A DNA stretch of 32,771 bases from a virus. Where the stretch lies: positions 1 through 32,771 of IMG/VR virus record IMGVR_UViG_3300009184_000123, one strand, 5' to 3'. The notes under the pieces are model-generated. The model saw nothing but the letters and a program-made list of their open reading frames with translations. It was not told where the DNA came from and did not search any database. This document shows positions 20,171 through 28,721 of this stretch, one piece after another. The number at the start of each line of letters is the position of its first letter. Position 1 is the stretch's first letter. A program made the position numbers and the translations under genes.

Positions 20171-21157
20171 ATGTCATTAAGTACAACATCGAATTTTACC
20201 CAATTTGAAAAAGGGTTTTTCATTACGGAAGCCGTTATCGGTTTAGACACAATTAACAAAGGTTTGGCGTATGTAGCGCAAGGAGTTAAAAACGACCAAT
20301 ATACATTTCCTGTATTGACGGCAAACGTGGTTTTGAACCCACGTACTGAAATGCCCGTTGATAACGACACGACCGTTTTATCAAATAGAACGATTACTTT
20401 GGGAGCGTTTGAAGCGTTCGAAAAATTTGACCCGTCAATTTTCGAAAACCATTGGCACCAAACAGAATTAGCGGACAAAATTTTGTCACGTTCATTGCCT
20501 GCAACGTTTGTGAATTATTTAGGTTCATATTACACTGCAAAAGCTTTCGCACCTGTTGAAAGAATGATACATGAGGGGTCGACTTCTTACACAACGTCAG
20601 CAAGTACAACAGCATCGGTAAATTATTCAATCAAACATTTTGACGGTTTAATTAAACAAGCGTTAAACGCTACAACACCCGCGTTGCAAGTTCCAACACC
20701 TGTTGCGTTAACAAGTGCAAACATTATTGCAAAAATGGAATTGGCTAAAAATTTAATGCCAAAAGCGTTATTGTCACAAGCGGACAGATATAAAAAATTA
20801 AAATTTATTATGTCAGTTGAGGACGCACAGAAATACGAAGACGCATTAACAAATACGTCATTTAAAAACAACGACACAACCGAAGCGGGTTTAAACAAAT
20901 ACAAAGGTTACACAGTAGAAGTGACAGCAGGTTTGCCTGAAAACACTTTCTATTTTTGTGAAGCGACTTCACAAGTGACGTCAAACATTCAATTGGCGGT
21001 TACGTCTTTGGATAACCTTTCATTTATCATTGACCGTTACGTTTCTTATGCGCAATTATGGTTCTACAAAGCCGTTGCAAAAATGGGGGTTGGAATTGCA
21101 AAACCAAGCGAGTTTGTAATTTACACAACTAAAACACTTGCAAACTTTAACGCATAG
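20171..21157 (+). CDS. major capsid protein
   Basis: A 328-residue protein in the invariable place after the protease-scaffold. The pattern is that of an HK97-fold capsid: an N-terminal arm with GLDTINKGLAYVAQ, strands of PVLTANVVLNPRTEMP, helical region HWHQTELADKILSRSLPATFV, A-domain FIMSVEDAQKYEDALTN, and a last region DRYVSYAQLWFYKAVAKMGV (all in pieces). A strong terminator follows, as common for the most expressed gene. No sequence motif is diagnostic. Confidence 0.8.
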   Translation: MSLSTTSNFTQFEKGFFITEAVIGLDTINKGLAYVAQGVKNDQYTFPVLTANVVLNPRTEMPVDNDTTVLSNRTITLGAFEAFEKFDPSIFENHWHQTELADKILSRSLPATFVNYLGSYYTAKAFAPVERMIHEGSTSYTTSASTTASVNYSIKHFDGLIKQALNATTPALQVPTPVALTSANIIAKMELAKNLMPKALLSQADRYKKLKFIMSVEDAQKYEDALTNTSFKNNDTTEAGLNKYKGYTVEVTAGLPENTFYFCEATSQVTSNIQLAVTSLDNLSFIIDRYVSYAQLWFYKAVAKMGVGIAKPSEFVIYTTKTLANFNA

Positions 21158-21169
21158 TTAAAAAATAAT

Positions 21170-21210
21170 GTTAAGTTGACCGCCTTTAAGATAAGGCGGT
21201 TTTTCTTAAC
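21170..21210 (+). terminator. rho-independent terminator after the capsid gene
   Basis: ACCGCCTT (21179-21186) pairs with AAGGCGGT (21193-21200) around a 6-nt loop, followed by TTTTT (21200-21204). Outer arms GTTAAG (21170-21175) and CTTAAC (21205-21210) can extend the helix. It divides capsid from tail transcription, perhaps partially. Confidence 0.85.
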
Positions 21211-21239
21211 TATTTCACAATCTTAAACCAACAAAAAAA

Positions 21240-22766
21240 ATGGCTTTAAACAACATTAGTTTTGTAAAAGGAAAGGGCGGACTTGGGAGACCATTAGCAG
21301 GCAAAGACTACATTAGCGGTCTTTTGTTTTATACTAACACGTTACCAAGTGGCTTTTCAAGTACAAACAGAATAAAACAAATATTTTCAGTTGCCGACGC
21401 TGTGGCGTTGGGAATTGGTAAAACATACGCAGACGAAACGCAAGCAACGGGGGTTTATACCGTTTCAGCAATAGGAGCGACAGGGGATAGCATAAGAATT
21501 AACTATTTAGAACCTGAAAACAAAACCGTTGTTTTAGGTACTTATGTTAAAATAGCAACCGACACAACGCCTTTATTAGTTGCAACAGGAATTGTTAACG
21601 CAATTAATGCAGGGACTTTTGTACACGGTTACAGCGCAACAATTGGAAGCGCGGGAGCGTTTACAGTAAAAGCGAGAAAAGGACTTGGAGTTTATGCAAA
21701 TGGTTCAGGACTTTTGACCGCTACAATCACGGGAACCATTGCAGGAAGTTTGACGACACCATTTTCGGGGGGCGTTGCATCATTACAGGCAACTTGGTAC
21801 TATCATATTTCGGAGTTTTTCAGAATTTCGCCAAAAGGTTTTCTTTGGTTAAATTTTCAAGCCGTACCGTCAACGTACACTTACGCGGAAGTTCAGGACT
21901 TTCAATTGTTTACTAACGGGGCAATGCGTCAACTTGGAATTTTTGTTGATAGCAAAGCGTTAACAGTTTCAGACACAACAGCAATTCAAGGCGTTTGCGA
22001 TTTATTGGACGCGCAAAAAATGCCGTTATCGGTTATTTACGCGGGGAATATTCAGGCGGTTACAAATATTTCGACATTAACGGACTTGGCAACATTTTCA
22101 AACAACAAAGTTTCTGTCGTTGTAGGTCAGGACGGAGCGGGACAAGGTAACGCGATTTGGTACGCGACAGGAAAGTCGGTTACTACTTTAGGCGCAACGC
22201 TTGGAGCGGTTTCTTTGGCTTCTGTTAGTACGAATATTGGTTGGGTTGCGCAGTTTGATATGTCAAACGGGATTGAATTAGACACAATCGCTTTTGCGAA
22301 CGGGGTTAAATTTTCGGACGCGTCTGTTACTTCAACACTATTAGACGCAATTGATTTAAAACGTTACATATTTTTGAGAAAATTCCCGAACAAATCGGGT
22401 TCATTCCATAACGATAGTCATACCGTAATTACGCCGTCAAGCGATTACGCATATATTGAAAACAACAGAACGATTGACAAAGCAATCAGGGGCGTTGACG
22501 AAGCGTTGACACCGTCTTTAAATAGTCCTTTATTATTGAACGCAAACGGAACGTTGGCAAATAGTACTGTTGCGTTTTTAACAGGACAGGCGACGGTTAT
22601 TACTGACGAAATGGTAAGAAGTGGTGAAGCGTCCGCAATTAGCGTGACAATTGACCCAAACCAAAACGTTGCAAGTACTTCAAAAGTAATTGTCGCAATA
22701 AACATTGTTCCGATAGGAGTTGCGAGAAATATAGTTGTTAACATCGGATTTAAAACATCATTATAA
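21240..22766 (+). CDS. contractile tail sheath protein
   Basis: A 508-residue protein resembling the DUF2586/Mu gpL-like sheath of Bacteroidota phages: N-terminal FVKGKGGLGRPLAGKDYISGLLFY, FSVADAVALGI, a long variable middle with Gly/Ala-rich strands, and the C-terminal sheath core (FPNKSGSFHNDSHTVITPSSDYAYIENNRTIDKA, in pieces) that links to neighbouring subunits. It identifies the phage as a myovirus. The tube gene follows 2 nt later. Confidence 0.85.
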   Translation: MALNNISFVKGKGGLGRPLAGKDYISGLLFYTNTLPSGFSSTNRIKQIFSVADAVALGIGKTYADETQATGVYTVSAIGATGDSIRINYLEPENKTVVLGTYVKIATDTTPLLVATGIVNAINAGTFVHGYSATIGSAGAFTVKARKGLGVYANGSGLLTATITGTIAGSLTTPFSGGVASLQATWYYHISEFFRISPKGFLWLNFQAVPSTYTYAEVQDFQLFTNGAMRQLGIFVDSKALTVSDTTAIQGVCDLLDAQKMPLSVIYAGNIQAVTNISTLTDLATFSNNKVSVVVGQDGAGQGNAIWYATGKSVTTLGATLGAVSLASVSTNIGWVAQFDMSNGIELDTIAFANGVKFSDASVTSTLLDAIDLKRYIFLRKFPNKSGSFHNDSHTVITPSSDYAYIENNRTIDKAIRGVDEALTPSLNSPLLLNANGTLANSTVAFLTGQATVITDEMVRSGEASAISVTIDPNQNVASTSKVIVAINIVPIGVARNIVVNIGFKTSL

Positions 22767-22768
22767 TT

Positions 22769-23188
22769 ATGGCAACACCATTAATAAACGGCATCAATTA
22801 CAGTTGGGCAAACGTTAAAGTTATTTTATTCGGGGTTCCTGTTGTGGGAATTACAAAAATCGAATATAAAATAAAACAAAAAAAGGAAAACCAATACGGG
22901 GCAGGTTACGAACCAATCTCACGCGGTTACGGCAATAAGGAATACGAGGGGAGCATCGAAATATATTCGGACGAATTAAAACGAATAATCGCAAGCGCAC
23001 CAAATAACGACCTTATGCAAATACCGCCTTTTAAAATTCACGTACTTTTTGAAAGTGGCGCAGGTCTTTTGGTTACGGAAGACGTATTGTCTATGTGTGA
23101 ATTTACCGAAGAGGGATTAACAGCATCGCAGGGAGACACAAAACTTTTGGTAACTTTGCCGTTAGTTATCGGACAAATAAGCCGATAA
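22769..23188 (+). CDS. tail tube protein
   Basis: A 139-residue beta-rich protein right after the sheath, where the tube gene stands in myophages. Features are NGINYSWANVKVILFG, the basic loop KIKQKKENQYGAGYEP, ISRGYGNKEYEGSIEIY and the end LLVTLPLVIG. Size and beta-sandwich pattern match tube proteins of the gp19/FII type. It ends before a weak terminator. Confidence 0.75.
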   Translation: MATPLINGINYSWANVKVILFGVPVVGITKIEYKIKQKKENQYGAGYEPISRGYGNKEYEGSIEIYSDELKRIIASAPNNDLMQIPPFKIHVLFESGAGLLVTEDVLSMCEFTEEGLTASQGDTKLLVTLPLVIGQISR

Positions 23189-23203
23189 TTAAAATATAAA
23201 TAA

Positions 23204-23229
23204 AAACCCGTCTTAATTGGCGGGTTTAA
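23204..23229 (+). terminator. weak terminator-like hairpin after the tube gene
   Basis: AAACCCGTC (23204-23212) pairs with GGCGGGTTT (23219-23227), including one G-T pair, around TTAATT. Only TTTAATT follows, so termination would be partial, lowering expression of tail chaperone and tape measure compared with sheath and tube. Confidence 0.55.
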
Positions 23230-23248
23230 TTCACTAAATTAATAAATT

Positions 23249-23563
23249 ATGGAAACGCAAAAAAAAGCCGACGCGTTGAGCGTCAAAATGAATTGTAAAG
23301 TTTTGCCAATCGTATTTCACGACGAAGAGACAGGCGAGGACATTATCGGGTTTATAAAAGAACCGTCCCGAATGGTTAAACTTCGTGTTATGGATAAGGC
23401 AATGACCGCACCTGTTACGGCATCGGCGGAATTATTCGACAGTATTTTTATTGAAGAGGAAAGCGACAAACGTTTTTTAACAGATGACAAATACTATTTG
23501 GGCGCAACAATGGAAGCATTTAAAACAGTCGAAATGGCTGTAAATACTTTTAAAAAAAAATAG
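23249..23563 (+). CDS. tail assembly chaperone, short form (gpG-like)
   Basis: A 104-residue protein: METQKKADALSVK, strands IVFHDEETGEDIIGFIKEPSR, then helical RVMDKAMTAPVTASAELFDSIFIEE and LGATMEAFKTVEMAVNTFKKK. Between tube and tape measure this is the place of the gpG chaperone. It ends TTT followed by nine A residues and TAG, a slippery site for making the long form. It would bind the tape measure during tail assembly. Confidence 0.7.
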   Translation: METQKKADALSVKMNCKVLPIVFHDEETGEDIIGFIKEPSRMVKLRVMDKAMTAPVTASAELFDSIFIEEESDKRFLTDDKYYLGATMEAFKTVEMAVNTFKKK

Positions 23564-23733
23564 ACGATTACACTATTAGCGAACAAAGTAGCGAAGAAAC
23601 GAGAATGATTGCGTTACTTCGCTACTTTTCGCATTTTACGTTAGACGTAGAAAATATGTCGGACGACGAATTGGCTAAAAATTGGGGTCAATTACAATAC
23701 GCATTAAAACAAACGGGACAATATAACAATTAA
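23249..23733 (+). CDS. tail assembly chaperone, long form by -1 frameshift (gpGT-like)
   Basis: Ribosomes slipping back one base on A-AAA-AAA (23554-23560) would read on from 23560 as IDDYTISEQSSEETRM... for 57 more residues to the TAA at 23731, giving about 161 residues. The second frame has no start with a proper leader (the only ATG is internal at 23605) and would otherwise be untranslated, and it ends 4 nt before the tape measure. Its RMIALLRYFSHFTL and DDELAKNWGQLQYAL helices resemble the T part of other myophage chaperones. A 12-bp hairpin lies in the extension. Confidence 0.75.
23554..23560 (+). other. slippery heptamer for -1 frameshifting
   Basis: A-AAA-AAA in the zero frame, inside a run of nine A residues (23552-23560) after TTTT and directly before the TAG at 23561. 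The stop next to the slippery site adds a pause. Confidence 0.7.
23585..23628 (+). other. 12-bp hairpin downstream of the slippery site
   Basis: AAAGTAGCGAAG (23585-23596) and CTTCGCTACTTT (23617-23628) are perfectly complementary around a 20-nt loop. It begins 24 nt after the slippery site, farther than the usual 5-9 nt. It lies within coding sequence of the extension, so a role in RNA folding is likely. Confidence 0.65.
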
Positions 23734-23737
23734 TTGA

Positions 23738-25252
23738 ATGGATAATCAAATCAGGTACACAGTAACGGCAAACGATATGTTATCGGGCAAGTTGCAGGGA
23801 ATGAACGATAACGCAAATATGCTCAACGGCACAATGGCAAATTTAGGAACCGCAGTTGCGGGGGCTTTTTCTGTTTATGCAATTACAAATTTTGTCAAAT
23901 CAGTTGTAAGCGCAGGAACAACCGTTGAAAATGCAACAACAGGGTTAACTACATTATTAGGAGACGCAGGCGAAGCAACCCGAGTTATACAAAACACAAT
24001 GCAGGACGCAACAAAAACGCCTTTTGCATTTGAGGGTTTGTTAAGCGCAAACAAAGCGTTAATTAGCGCAGGCGTAAGCGCAGACAAAGCAAGGGCGGAC
24101 GTTTTAAATTTAGCCAACGCAATTTCGGCAACAGGTGGCGGGGACGTTGAATTGCAAAGAATGGTTATAAATATGCAAGCAATTAGCAATACAGGAAAAG
24201 CAAATTCTGAAGATATTAAGCAATTTGCTACGGCGGGAATTAATATTTATAAGGTATTATCGGAAGCAACAGGGCAACCAATTTCAAAGATTAAAGAAAT
24301 GGGTGTTTCTTACGACATGTTAACAATGGCATTGCAAAAAGCGCACGAAAAAGGCGGGATTTATTACAACGGTTTAGAAAATATGGCAAATAATACGAGC
24401 GTTCGAATTTCAAACGTTGGGGACGCATTATTTCAGTCTTTTGTTGAAATATTTCAAAAAATAAAACCCTATGTTGACGGCGCATTAGGTTTTATTAACG
24501 ATATGATTTCAAGTGCTAAAAATAACATAGGCGTTTATTTTGATGCTATGGTAAATTTTTTTAAACCTTTAATAAATCCAATAAGGGAATTATTTGACAA
24601 AATAGTTTCTTCGGTTCGTAATGTTTACGACTCTTTAAGTCAATTTAGTTCAGAGGGTGGAAGTATTTTAGAGTTTATTAGAGATGCAATCGGGGGTTTG
24701 ATAACCGCGTTTGGCTATCTTTACGAATATACTTTTAACTTTGTGGCAGGAGTTATTGATGTTTTTCATACTATTTATGTAATTTTAGAAAAGTTAGGTA
24801 TAATTTGGATAATTAAATCAGGTTTTGAGTTTGTGTGGACTATTTTAAAAGGAATAGGGTCGGCGTTAAAATCTTTGTACGATAATGTTATAAATCCAAT
24901 TTTTGAAAAAATTATGCGGGTCTACAATAAAGTAAAAGAACTTTTAGGTATTAAAGACAAAAAAATAACAGTTTCAGTAGATAAAAAAGAAGAGTTAAAC
25001 GCGTCTTCCAATATGTCAAAATTAAAAAAAACAACAAACACCGATAATACGTTATTGCCAACAAAAACAAAAGGAACCGCGGGAGTTTCAGGAACCAAGG
25101 TTGTAACGGTAAACGTAACAATCGGGAACCTTATAAACGATTTCAAAATACAAACAACAAACATTCAGGAAAGCACAACCGCTGTAAAAGACAAAGTTTT
25201 ACAGGCGTTAACAAGCGCGCTAAATGACAGCCAATTAATAGCAGGAAATTAG
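23738..25252 (+). CDS. tape measure protein
   Basis: A 504-residue protein after the chaperone. The first 220 residues match the phage tape-measure N-domain: VTANDMLSGKLQGMNDNANML, VYAITNFVKSVVSAG, TPFAFEGLLSANKALISAGV, EDIKQFATAGINIYKVLSEATGQ (pieces). The middle (about 300-400) holds hydrophobic helices such as FNFVAGVIDVFHTIYVILEKLGIIWIIKSG that may cross the host membrane at injection, followed by a Lys-rich tail. At about 0.15 nm per residue, a family rule of thumb, the tail would be short, roughly 75 nm. Confidence 0.85.
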   Translation: MDNQIRYTVTANDMLSGKLQGMNDNANMLNGTMANLGTAVAGAFSVYAITNFVKSVVSAGTTVENATTGLTTLLGDAGEATRVIQNTMQDATKTPFAFEGLLSANKALISAGVSADKARADVLNLANAISATGGGDVELQRMVINMQAISNTGKANSEDIKQFATAGINIYKVLSEATGQPISKIKEMGVSYDMLTMALQKAHEKGGIYYNGLENMANNTSVRISNVGDALFQSFVEIFQKIKPYVDGALGFINDMISSAKNNIGVYFDAMVNFFKPLINPIRELFDKIVSSVRNVYDSLSQFSSEGGSILEFIRDAIGGLITAFGYLYEYTFNFVAGVIDVFHTIYVILEKLGIIWIIKSGFEFVWTILKGIGSALKSLYDNVINPIFEKIMRVYNKVKELLGIKDKKITVSVDKKEELNASSNMSKLKKTTNTDNTLLPTKTKGTAGVSGTKVVTVNVTIGNLINDFKIQTTNIQESTTAVKDKVLQALTSALNDSQLIAGN

Positions 25253-25257
25253 AAAAA

Positions 25258-25896
25258 ATGGAAAATTTTAGAGTACCGAAAAAAACAGAAAACCCGTTAA
25301 TATTAAATACCGTCGTAAATTCGGCGGTTTATGGGCTTGCAAATTTTGCAGGTCTTAACAATATTAAAATAGAAAATGCGCAAAATTCGCCTTATGTAAT
25401 TGAGCAAGGCGGAGCGCAGGACATACCATTGCAAAAATTTGTTTCAAAACTTGGGACGGTTGTATATTCAAACATTATTTTTAATGCGGGGGTTATATTA
25501 GGCGAAAACGGCGTCGCCGATACTTGGGACGATTTCCGCATCGACGACGTTTTATTGAATGTTTCGCAAAGCAAAAAAATAATAACAACCGAAATTCAGG
25601 GACGTGACGGAACGGTCAAAGAATATATCGGATTGGACGATTTCCAAATACAAATAACAGGGCGTTTAAATGGTTCCTATAACGTCAACCCAAAAGAATT
25701 GACAAGGCAATTAAAAATAATTTTGTCAGCAGGGCAACCGCTCGAAATAACGTCTTGGTATTTGCAAAATTTAGACATTACGGACATAGTTATCAAAGAT
25801 TTTAATTTCGGGCAAACAGAGGGCGAATATTCAACGCAGTATTTTACAATCAACGCAATGTCGGACAAACGATTTGAAGCGAAAATAATATCATAA
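25258..25896 (+). CDS. baseplate-associated protein (DUF6046-like), 212 aa
   Basis: A 212-residue protein between tape measure and hub. The N-terminal NPLILNTVVNSAVYGLANF and the central VNVSQ-less strand set IITTEIQGRDGTVKEYIGLDDFQIQITG, followed by PKELTRQLKIILSAGQPLEI, are of a kind seen in Bacteroidota phages under DUF6046, from memory. It probably links tube and hub, the job of gp53/LysM-like adaptors in other myophages. Ends one base into the hub start. Confidence 0.55.
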   Translation: MENFRVPKKTENPLILNTVVNSAVYGLANFAGLNNIKIENAQNSPYVIEQGGAQDIPLQKFVSKLGTVVYSNIIFNAGVILGENGVADTWDDFRIDDVLLNVSQSKKIITTEIQGRDGTVKEYIGLDDFQIQITGRLNGSYNVNPKELTRQLKIILSAGQPLEITSWYLQNLDITDIVIKDFNFGQTEGEYSTQYFTINAMSDKRFEAKIIS

Positions 25897-27101
25897 TGTT
25901 AAAACCTGTAACACATATAACAATAGCGCAAAAAACGGATTACACAAATTCCGACAGCGTTGTAACTAAAAGACAAAAAGTTTTTTTCTTTGACTTTTGC
26001 AATAGTTTTGAAATTCGAGACGGTTGGGAAAATATGACAACAAACGGGACAATTGTATTTCCAAAAAATATGGACGTTGTCGATTTAAACACAAATACAA
26101 AATTGTCTTTTTTTGGTAAAAACAGAAATATTGCAGGGTTTAACGGTTCGCCTTTGTTAATGCGTGGCGACAAAATAAAAGTCGAAGCGTTTTATATTTA
26201 TTGGGACGAAAATTTGAACGAAAAACAAACCGAAAAACGAACAATTTTTGAGGGTTATATTACTAAAATAAACGCCAAAATACCTATTGAAATTGAAGTT
26301 GAGGACAACATGTATTTATTAAAACAGTTGCCAATGACAAACGGGGCTTATGGTTCGGGCGTAAGTTTAGAAGACATTTTGACAAACGTATTAAAAGGGA
26401 CGGGTATAATTGTTAATCAATTGACATCAACGAAATTAACTTGGGACAATTCATTGTTAATTGTCGATAATATGACAGTCGCGCAGTTTTTGGAAAAATT
26501 AAGAAAAGACGCGTTTTTACATTGTTATATTAAAGGTATGGAATTGCGCGTCGGGTCAATTGTTTATATCGAAGCCGAAGCAAAAACAAAAACTTTTGAA
26601 TTTCAGGAAAATATTATTTCGTCAGATTTAAACTATGTCAGAAAAGACGATATTGTTTTGTCGGCTGTTGCGTCAAATCACATTGAAGAGAAAACAGGAA
26701 AAACGACAAAAGACGGTAACGCAAAAACACGCAATTCGCGAATTGAAGTTTTAGTGTGGTTTGATAGGTCCGGAAAATTTCAAAGTAAAGAAATAAAAAA
26801 AGGCGAAAAAGCCGACGCAAACGTCGACGGCGAGCGAAAAACGTTTCATTTTTTAGAAGCCAAAACAACGGACGATTTAATAAAGTTAGCAAAAACAAGT
26901 TTGGAAAAATATTACTATACAGGTTTTAAAGGAAGTTTCACGACATTTGGAACGCCCGCGGTTGACTTTGGCGACAATGCGATTATTATTAATAAACTTT
27001 TGCCCGAACAAAACGGAACTTATAAAATAAAAGCCGTTGACACTTTGGGTGGGGTCAATGGATTTCGTCAAAAAATAGAGTTAGACTATAAAATCAAATA
27101 A
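25896..27101 (+). CDS. baseplate hub protein (gpD/gp27-like)
   Basis: A 401-residue beta-rich protein. Its strands FFFDFCNSFEIRDGWENMT, RTIFEGYITKINAKIPIEIEVED, the helix MTVAQFLEKLRKDAFLHCYI, and the last domain (TPAVDFGDNAIIINKLLPEQNGTYKIKAVDTLGG) follow the late control D / hub plan: a tube-like core with a second domain holding the spike. It lies directly before the spike gene. Confidence 0.7.
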   Translation: MLKPVTHITIAQKTDYTNSDSVVTKRQKVFFFDFCNSFEIRDGWENMTTNGTIVFPKNMDVVDLNTNTKLSFFGKNRNIAGFNGSPLLMRGDKIKVEAFYIYWDENLNEKQTEKRTIFEGYITKINAKIPIEIEVEDNMYLLKQLPMTNGAYGSGVSLEDILTNVLKGTGIIVNQLTSTKLTWDNSLLIVDNMTVAQFLEKLRKDAFLHCYIKGMELRVGSIVYIEAEAKTKTFEFQENIISSDLNYVRKDDIVLSAVASNHIEEKTGKTTKDGNAKTRNSRIEVLVWFDRSGKFQSKEIKKGEKADANVDGERKTFHFLEAKTTDDLIKLAKTSLEKYYYTGFKGSFTTFGTPAVDFGDNAIIINKLLPEQNGTYKIKAVDTLGGVNGFRQKIELDYKIK

Positions 27102-27102
27102 A

Positions 27103-27618
27103 ATGGCAGACTTAACGAGAACAATTCAGGAATTGGCAGGCACGCGAAATCAGGACGAAGTTAAATTGTATCAATGCAACGTCAATTCTGTTGATTTAAG
27201 CAAACGAACGGCAAATGTTACAACTATTACAGGAACCGCAAATTTGACATTTGACGCGTTATTGACGGCGGGAATTTCGGACGGTTTTGTAGTTACGCCC
27301 GAAATCGGTTCAATGGTTTACGTTTTAATGTCAAAATATACGTTGCCTTTTATTGTTACTTTTTCCGATATTATGCAGTTTGATATTATGGGCGGGGAGT
27401 TTGGCGGGTTGGTTAAAGTAGCGGAATTGACGCAAAAATTAAACAATTTGGAAAATAAAGTCAACGAAATAATTACTACCTTTGGAACACACACGCACAC
27501 AGTTACGGCGGTAGGCTCGCCAACATCGCCAACAACAACGCCAATTGCAGGAAATTTAATAATTTCACAACGCGCAGACATAGAAAACGTTAACGTAAGA
27601 CACGGAAAAAATGAATAA
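27103..27618 (+). CDS. baseplate spike protein (gpV-like)
   Basis: A 171-residue protein: a short OB-like first part (QDEVKLYQCNVNSVDLSKRTANVTTI, VVTPEIGSMVYVLM), a trimer-type helix LTQKLNNLENKVNEIITTF, and THTHTVTAVGSPTSPTTTP, where a H-x-H may coordinate a metal at the tip as in P2 gpV. It punctures the outer membrane. Overlaps the next gene by 8 nt. Confidence 0.7.
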   Translation: MADLTRTIQELAGTRNQDEVKLYQCNVNSVDLSKRTANVTTITGTANLTFDALLTAGISDGFVVTPEIGSMVYVLMSKYTLPFIVTFSDIMQFDIMGGEFGGLVKVAELTQKLNNLENKVNEIITTFGTHTHTVTAVGSPTSPTTTPIAGNLIISQRADIENVNVRHGKNE

Positions 27619-27919
27619 AAGATTTGATTTTGGTTTGGATAACGACGGCGATTTATTATTTGCCAATGGCGATTTTGTAATCGTTGAAAGCGACCAACAA
27701 CATGTTATCGATACTTGCAACGCTTTTGTTGGTTGGTGGAAAGAATTTCCGTTGGACGGCGTGGGAATTGGCAATTTTATAAAATCAGCAGGCGGGGCGC
27801 AACAGTTAGCGCGAAAAGTTAAAATAGAGTTAGAAAATGACGGCTATAAGGTCGACAACCCTGTCGTTGAATTTGGAGCCGACGGAAAACTTAATTTATA
27901 CCCAAATGCAAGCATTTAA
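27611..27919 (+). CDS. baseplate wedge protein (gp25/gpW-like)
   Basis: A 102-residue protein of gp25-like layout: D-F-G-L-D start, GDLLFANGDFVIVESDQQHVIDT, WWKEFPLDGVGIGNFI and a C-terminal strand pair DNPVVEFGADGKLNLYP. Gp25 starts sheath polymerisation at the baseplate. It is next to the spike in most contractile tails. Confidence 0.6.
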   Translation: MNKRFDFGLDNDGDLLFANGDFVIVESDQQHVIDTCNAFVGWWKEFPLDGVGIGNFIKSAGGAQQLARKVKIELENDGYKVDNPVVEFGADGKLNLYPNASI

Positions 27920-28229
27920 ACAATTTCAAGAGGGTTGCACAATTTTTGACGTTGTGTTGGAATTATATTTGTCTTTGAATATGTTACCAAAATTAGTTTT
28001 TGACAATAACATTACGGACTTAAATTTAATAACGACAACGGGTCAAGGTTTTTTTTACGACACGGAATTTACGGCAAGCGAAAGAATGTCGGAAGAAATT
28101 ATAAAAAAAAATTATAAATTTAAAACAAGCGAAATAAAAAAAACAAATAATGTAGTTACCGAAAACTATTTGTTAATTGAGAATAGCGAAATTTTACAAA
28201 ACGAAGTCGGGGACTTTTTTACATATTAA
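27906..28229 (+). CDS. LysM-like tail protein, 107 aa
   Basis: The ATG at 27906 is chosen over 27837, which lies deep in the gp25-like gene. The 107-residue product starts QFQEGCTIFDVVLELYLSLNMLPKLVFDNNITDLNL (in pieces) with TTTGQGFFYD later: the helix-strand pattern and GQ turn of LysM-like peptidoglycan-binding tail proteins seen in Bacteroidota phages. It may hold or thin the cell wall at the hub. The rest is Lys/Glu-rich. Confidence 0.55.
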   Translation: MQAFKQFQEGCTIFDVVLELYLSLNMLPKLVFDNNITDLNLITTTGQGFFYDTEFTASERMSEEIIKKNYKFKTSEIKKTNNVVTENYLLIENSEILQNEVGDFFTY

Positions 28230-28234
28230 AAAAA

Positions 28235-28696
28235 ATGAGCAAAAAAATTTCAGAGTTACCCGAATACACAGGGGTGCCACAACCAACAGGAAGTTTGCCG
28301 ATTTCAATTGGCACAACAACTTATAAAATTGACCCTTCATTGTTATTTGTTACAAACCCAAACCCAAACCCCGACACATTTGTTGAATTAACGCCAAACA
28401 ACTATAAGGAAATTTTAAATGTTAAAAATAACGATATAAACGGCGGTTTTATTAATTATGTGTTAACAGACGAAGACGGAAATATAAGAACGGGAACAAT
28501 TCGTTTTAGTACGTCAACAAGTGGGGAATTTTCGTTTTATGAAGACATTTTAAATTCAGTAGGTCAAACGTACAATTATAAATTTTCAATGACTAATGAT
28601 ACTAACAGTACTTATTTTATATTTTATAGTAATACAAGTACGCAAGCATTTGTCACTTTTCAAAAAAAATTAATGATTAACCCAATTTCAACTTAA
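28235..28696 (+). CDS. tail fibre-associated protein, 153 aa
   Basis: Its first 34 residues (KISELPEYTGVPQPTG, then PISIGTTTYKI) are a virion attachment pattern widespread in tail fibre proteins of Bacteroidota phages, from memory. A Pro/Asn repeat (NPNPNPD) forms a hinge before a beta-rich C-terminal domain with Ser/Thr/Tyr-rich strands. Probably a fibre or adaptor of the second tail-tip block. Confidence 0.55.
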   Translation: MSKKISELPEYTGVPQPTGSLPISIGTTTYKIDPSLLFVTNPNPNPDTFVELTPNNYKEILNVKNNDINGGFINYVLTDEDGNIRTGTIRFSTSTSGEFSFYEDILNSVGQTYNYKFSMTNDTNSTYFIFYSNTSTQAFVTFQKKLMINPIST

Positions 28697-28721
28697 TTAT
28701 TAATCTAAAAAAAAATAAAAA

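Noticed and set aside
19615-20478. Long antisense frame (287 codons) opposite the protease-scaffold and capsid genes
   Set aside because: It lies fully opposite two well-supported genes, has a Ser/Phe/Val-rich composition typical of a reverse shadow of A-rich coding DNA, and no leader or motif.
23605-23733. Independent small gene starting at ATG 23605
   Set aside because: The ATG lies in the loop of the frameshift hairpin and has no A-rich leader; the open frame extends back to the slippery site, favouring a frameshift extension.
27837-27905. Longer N-terminus of the LysM-like protein
   Set aside because: Overlaps the gp25-like gene by more than 80 bases; the family-like sequence begins right after the ATG at 27906.
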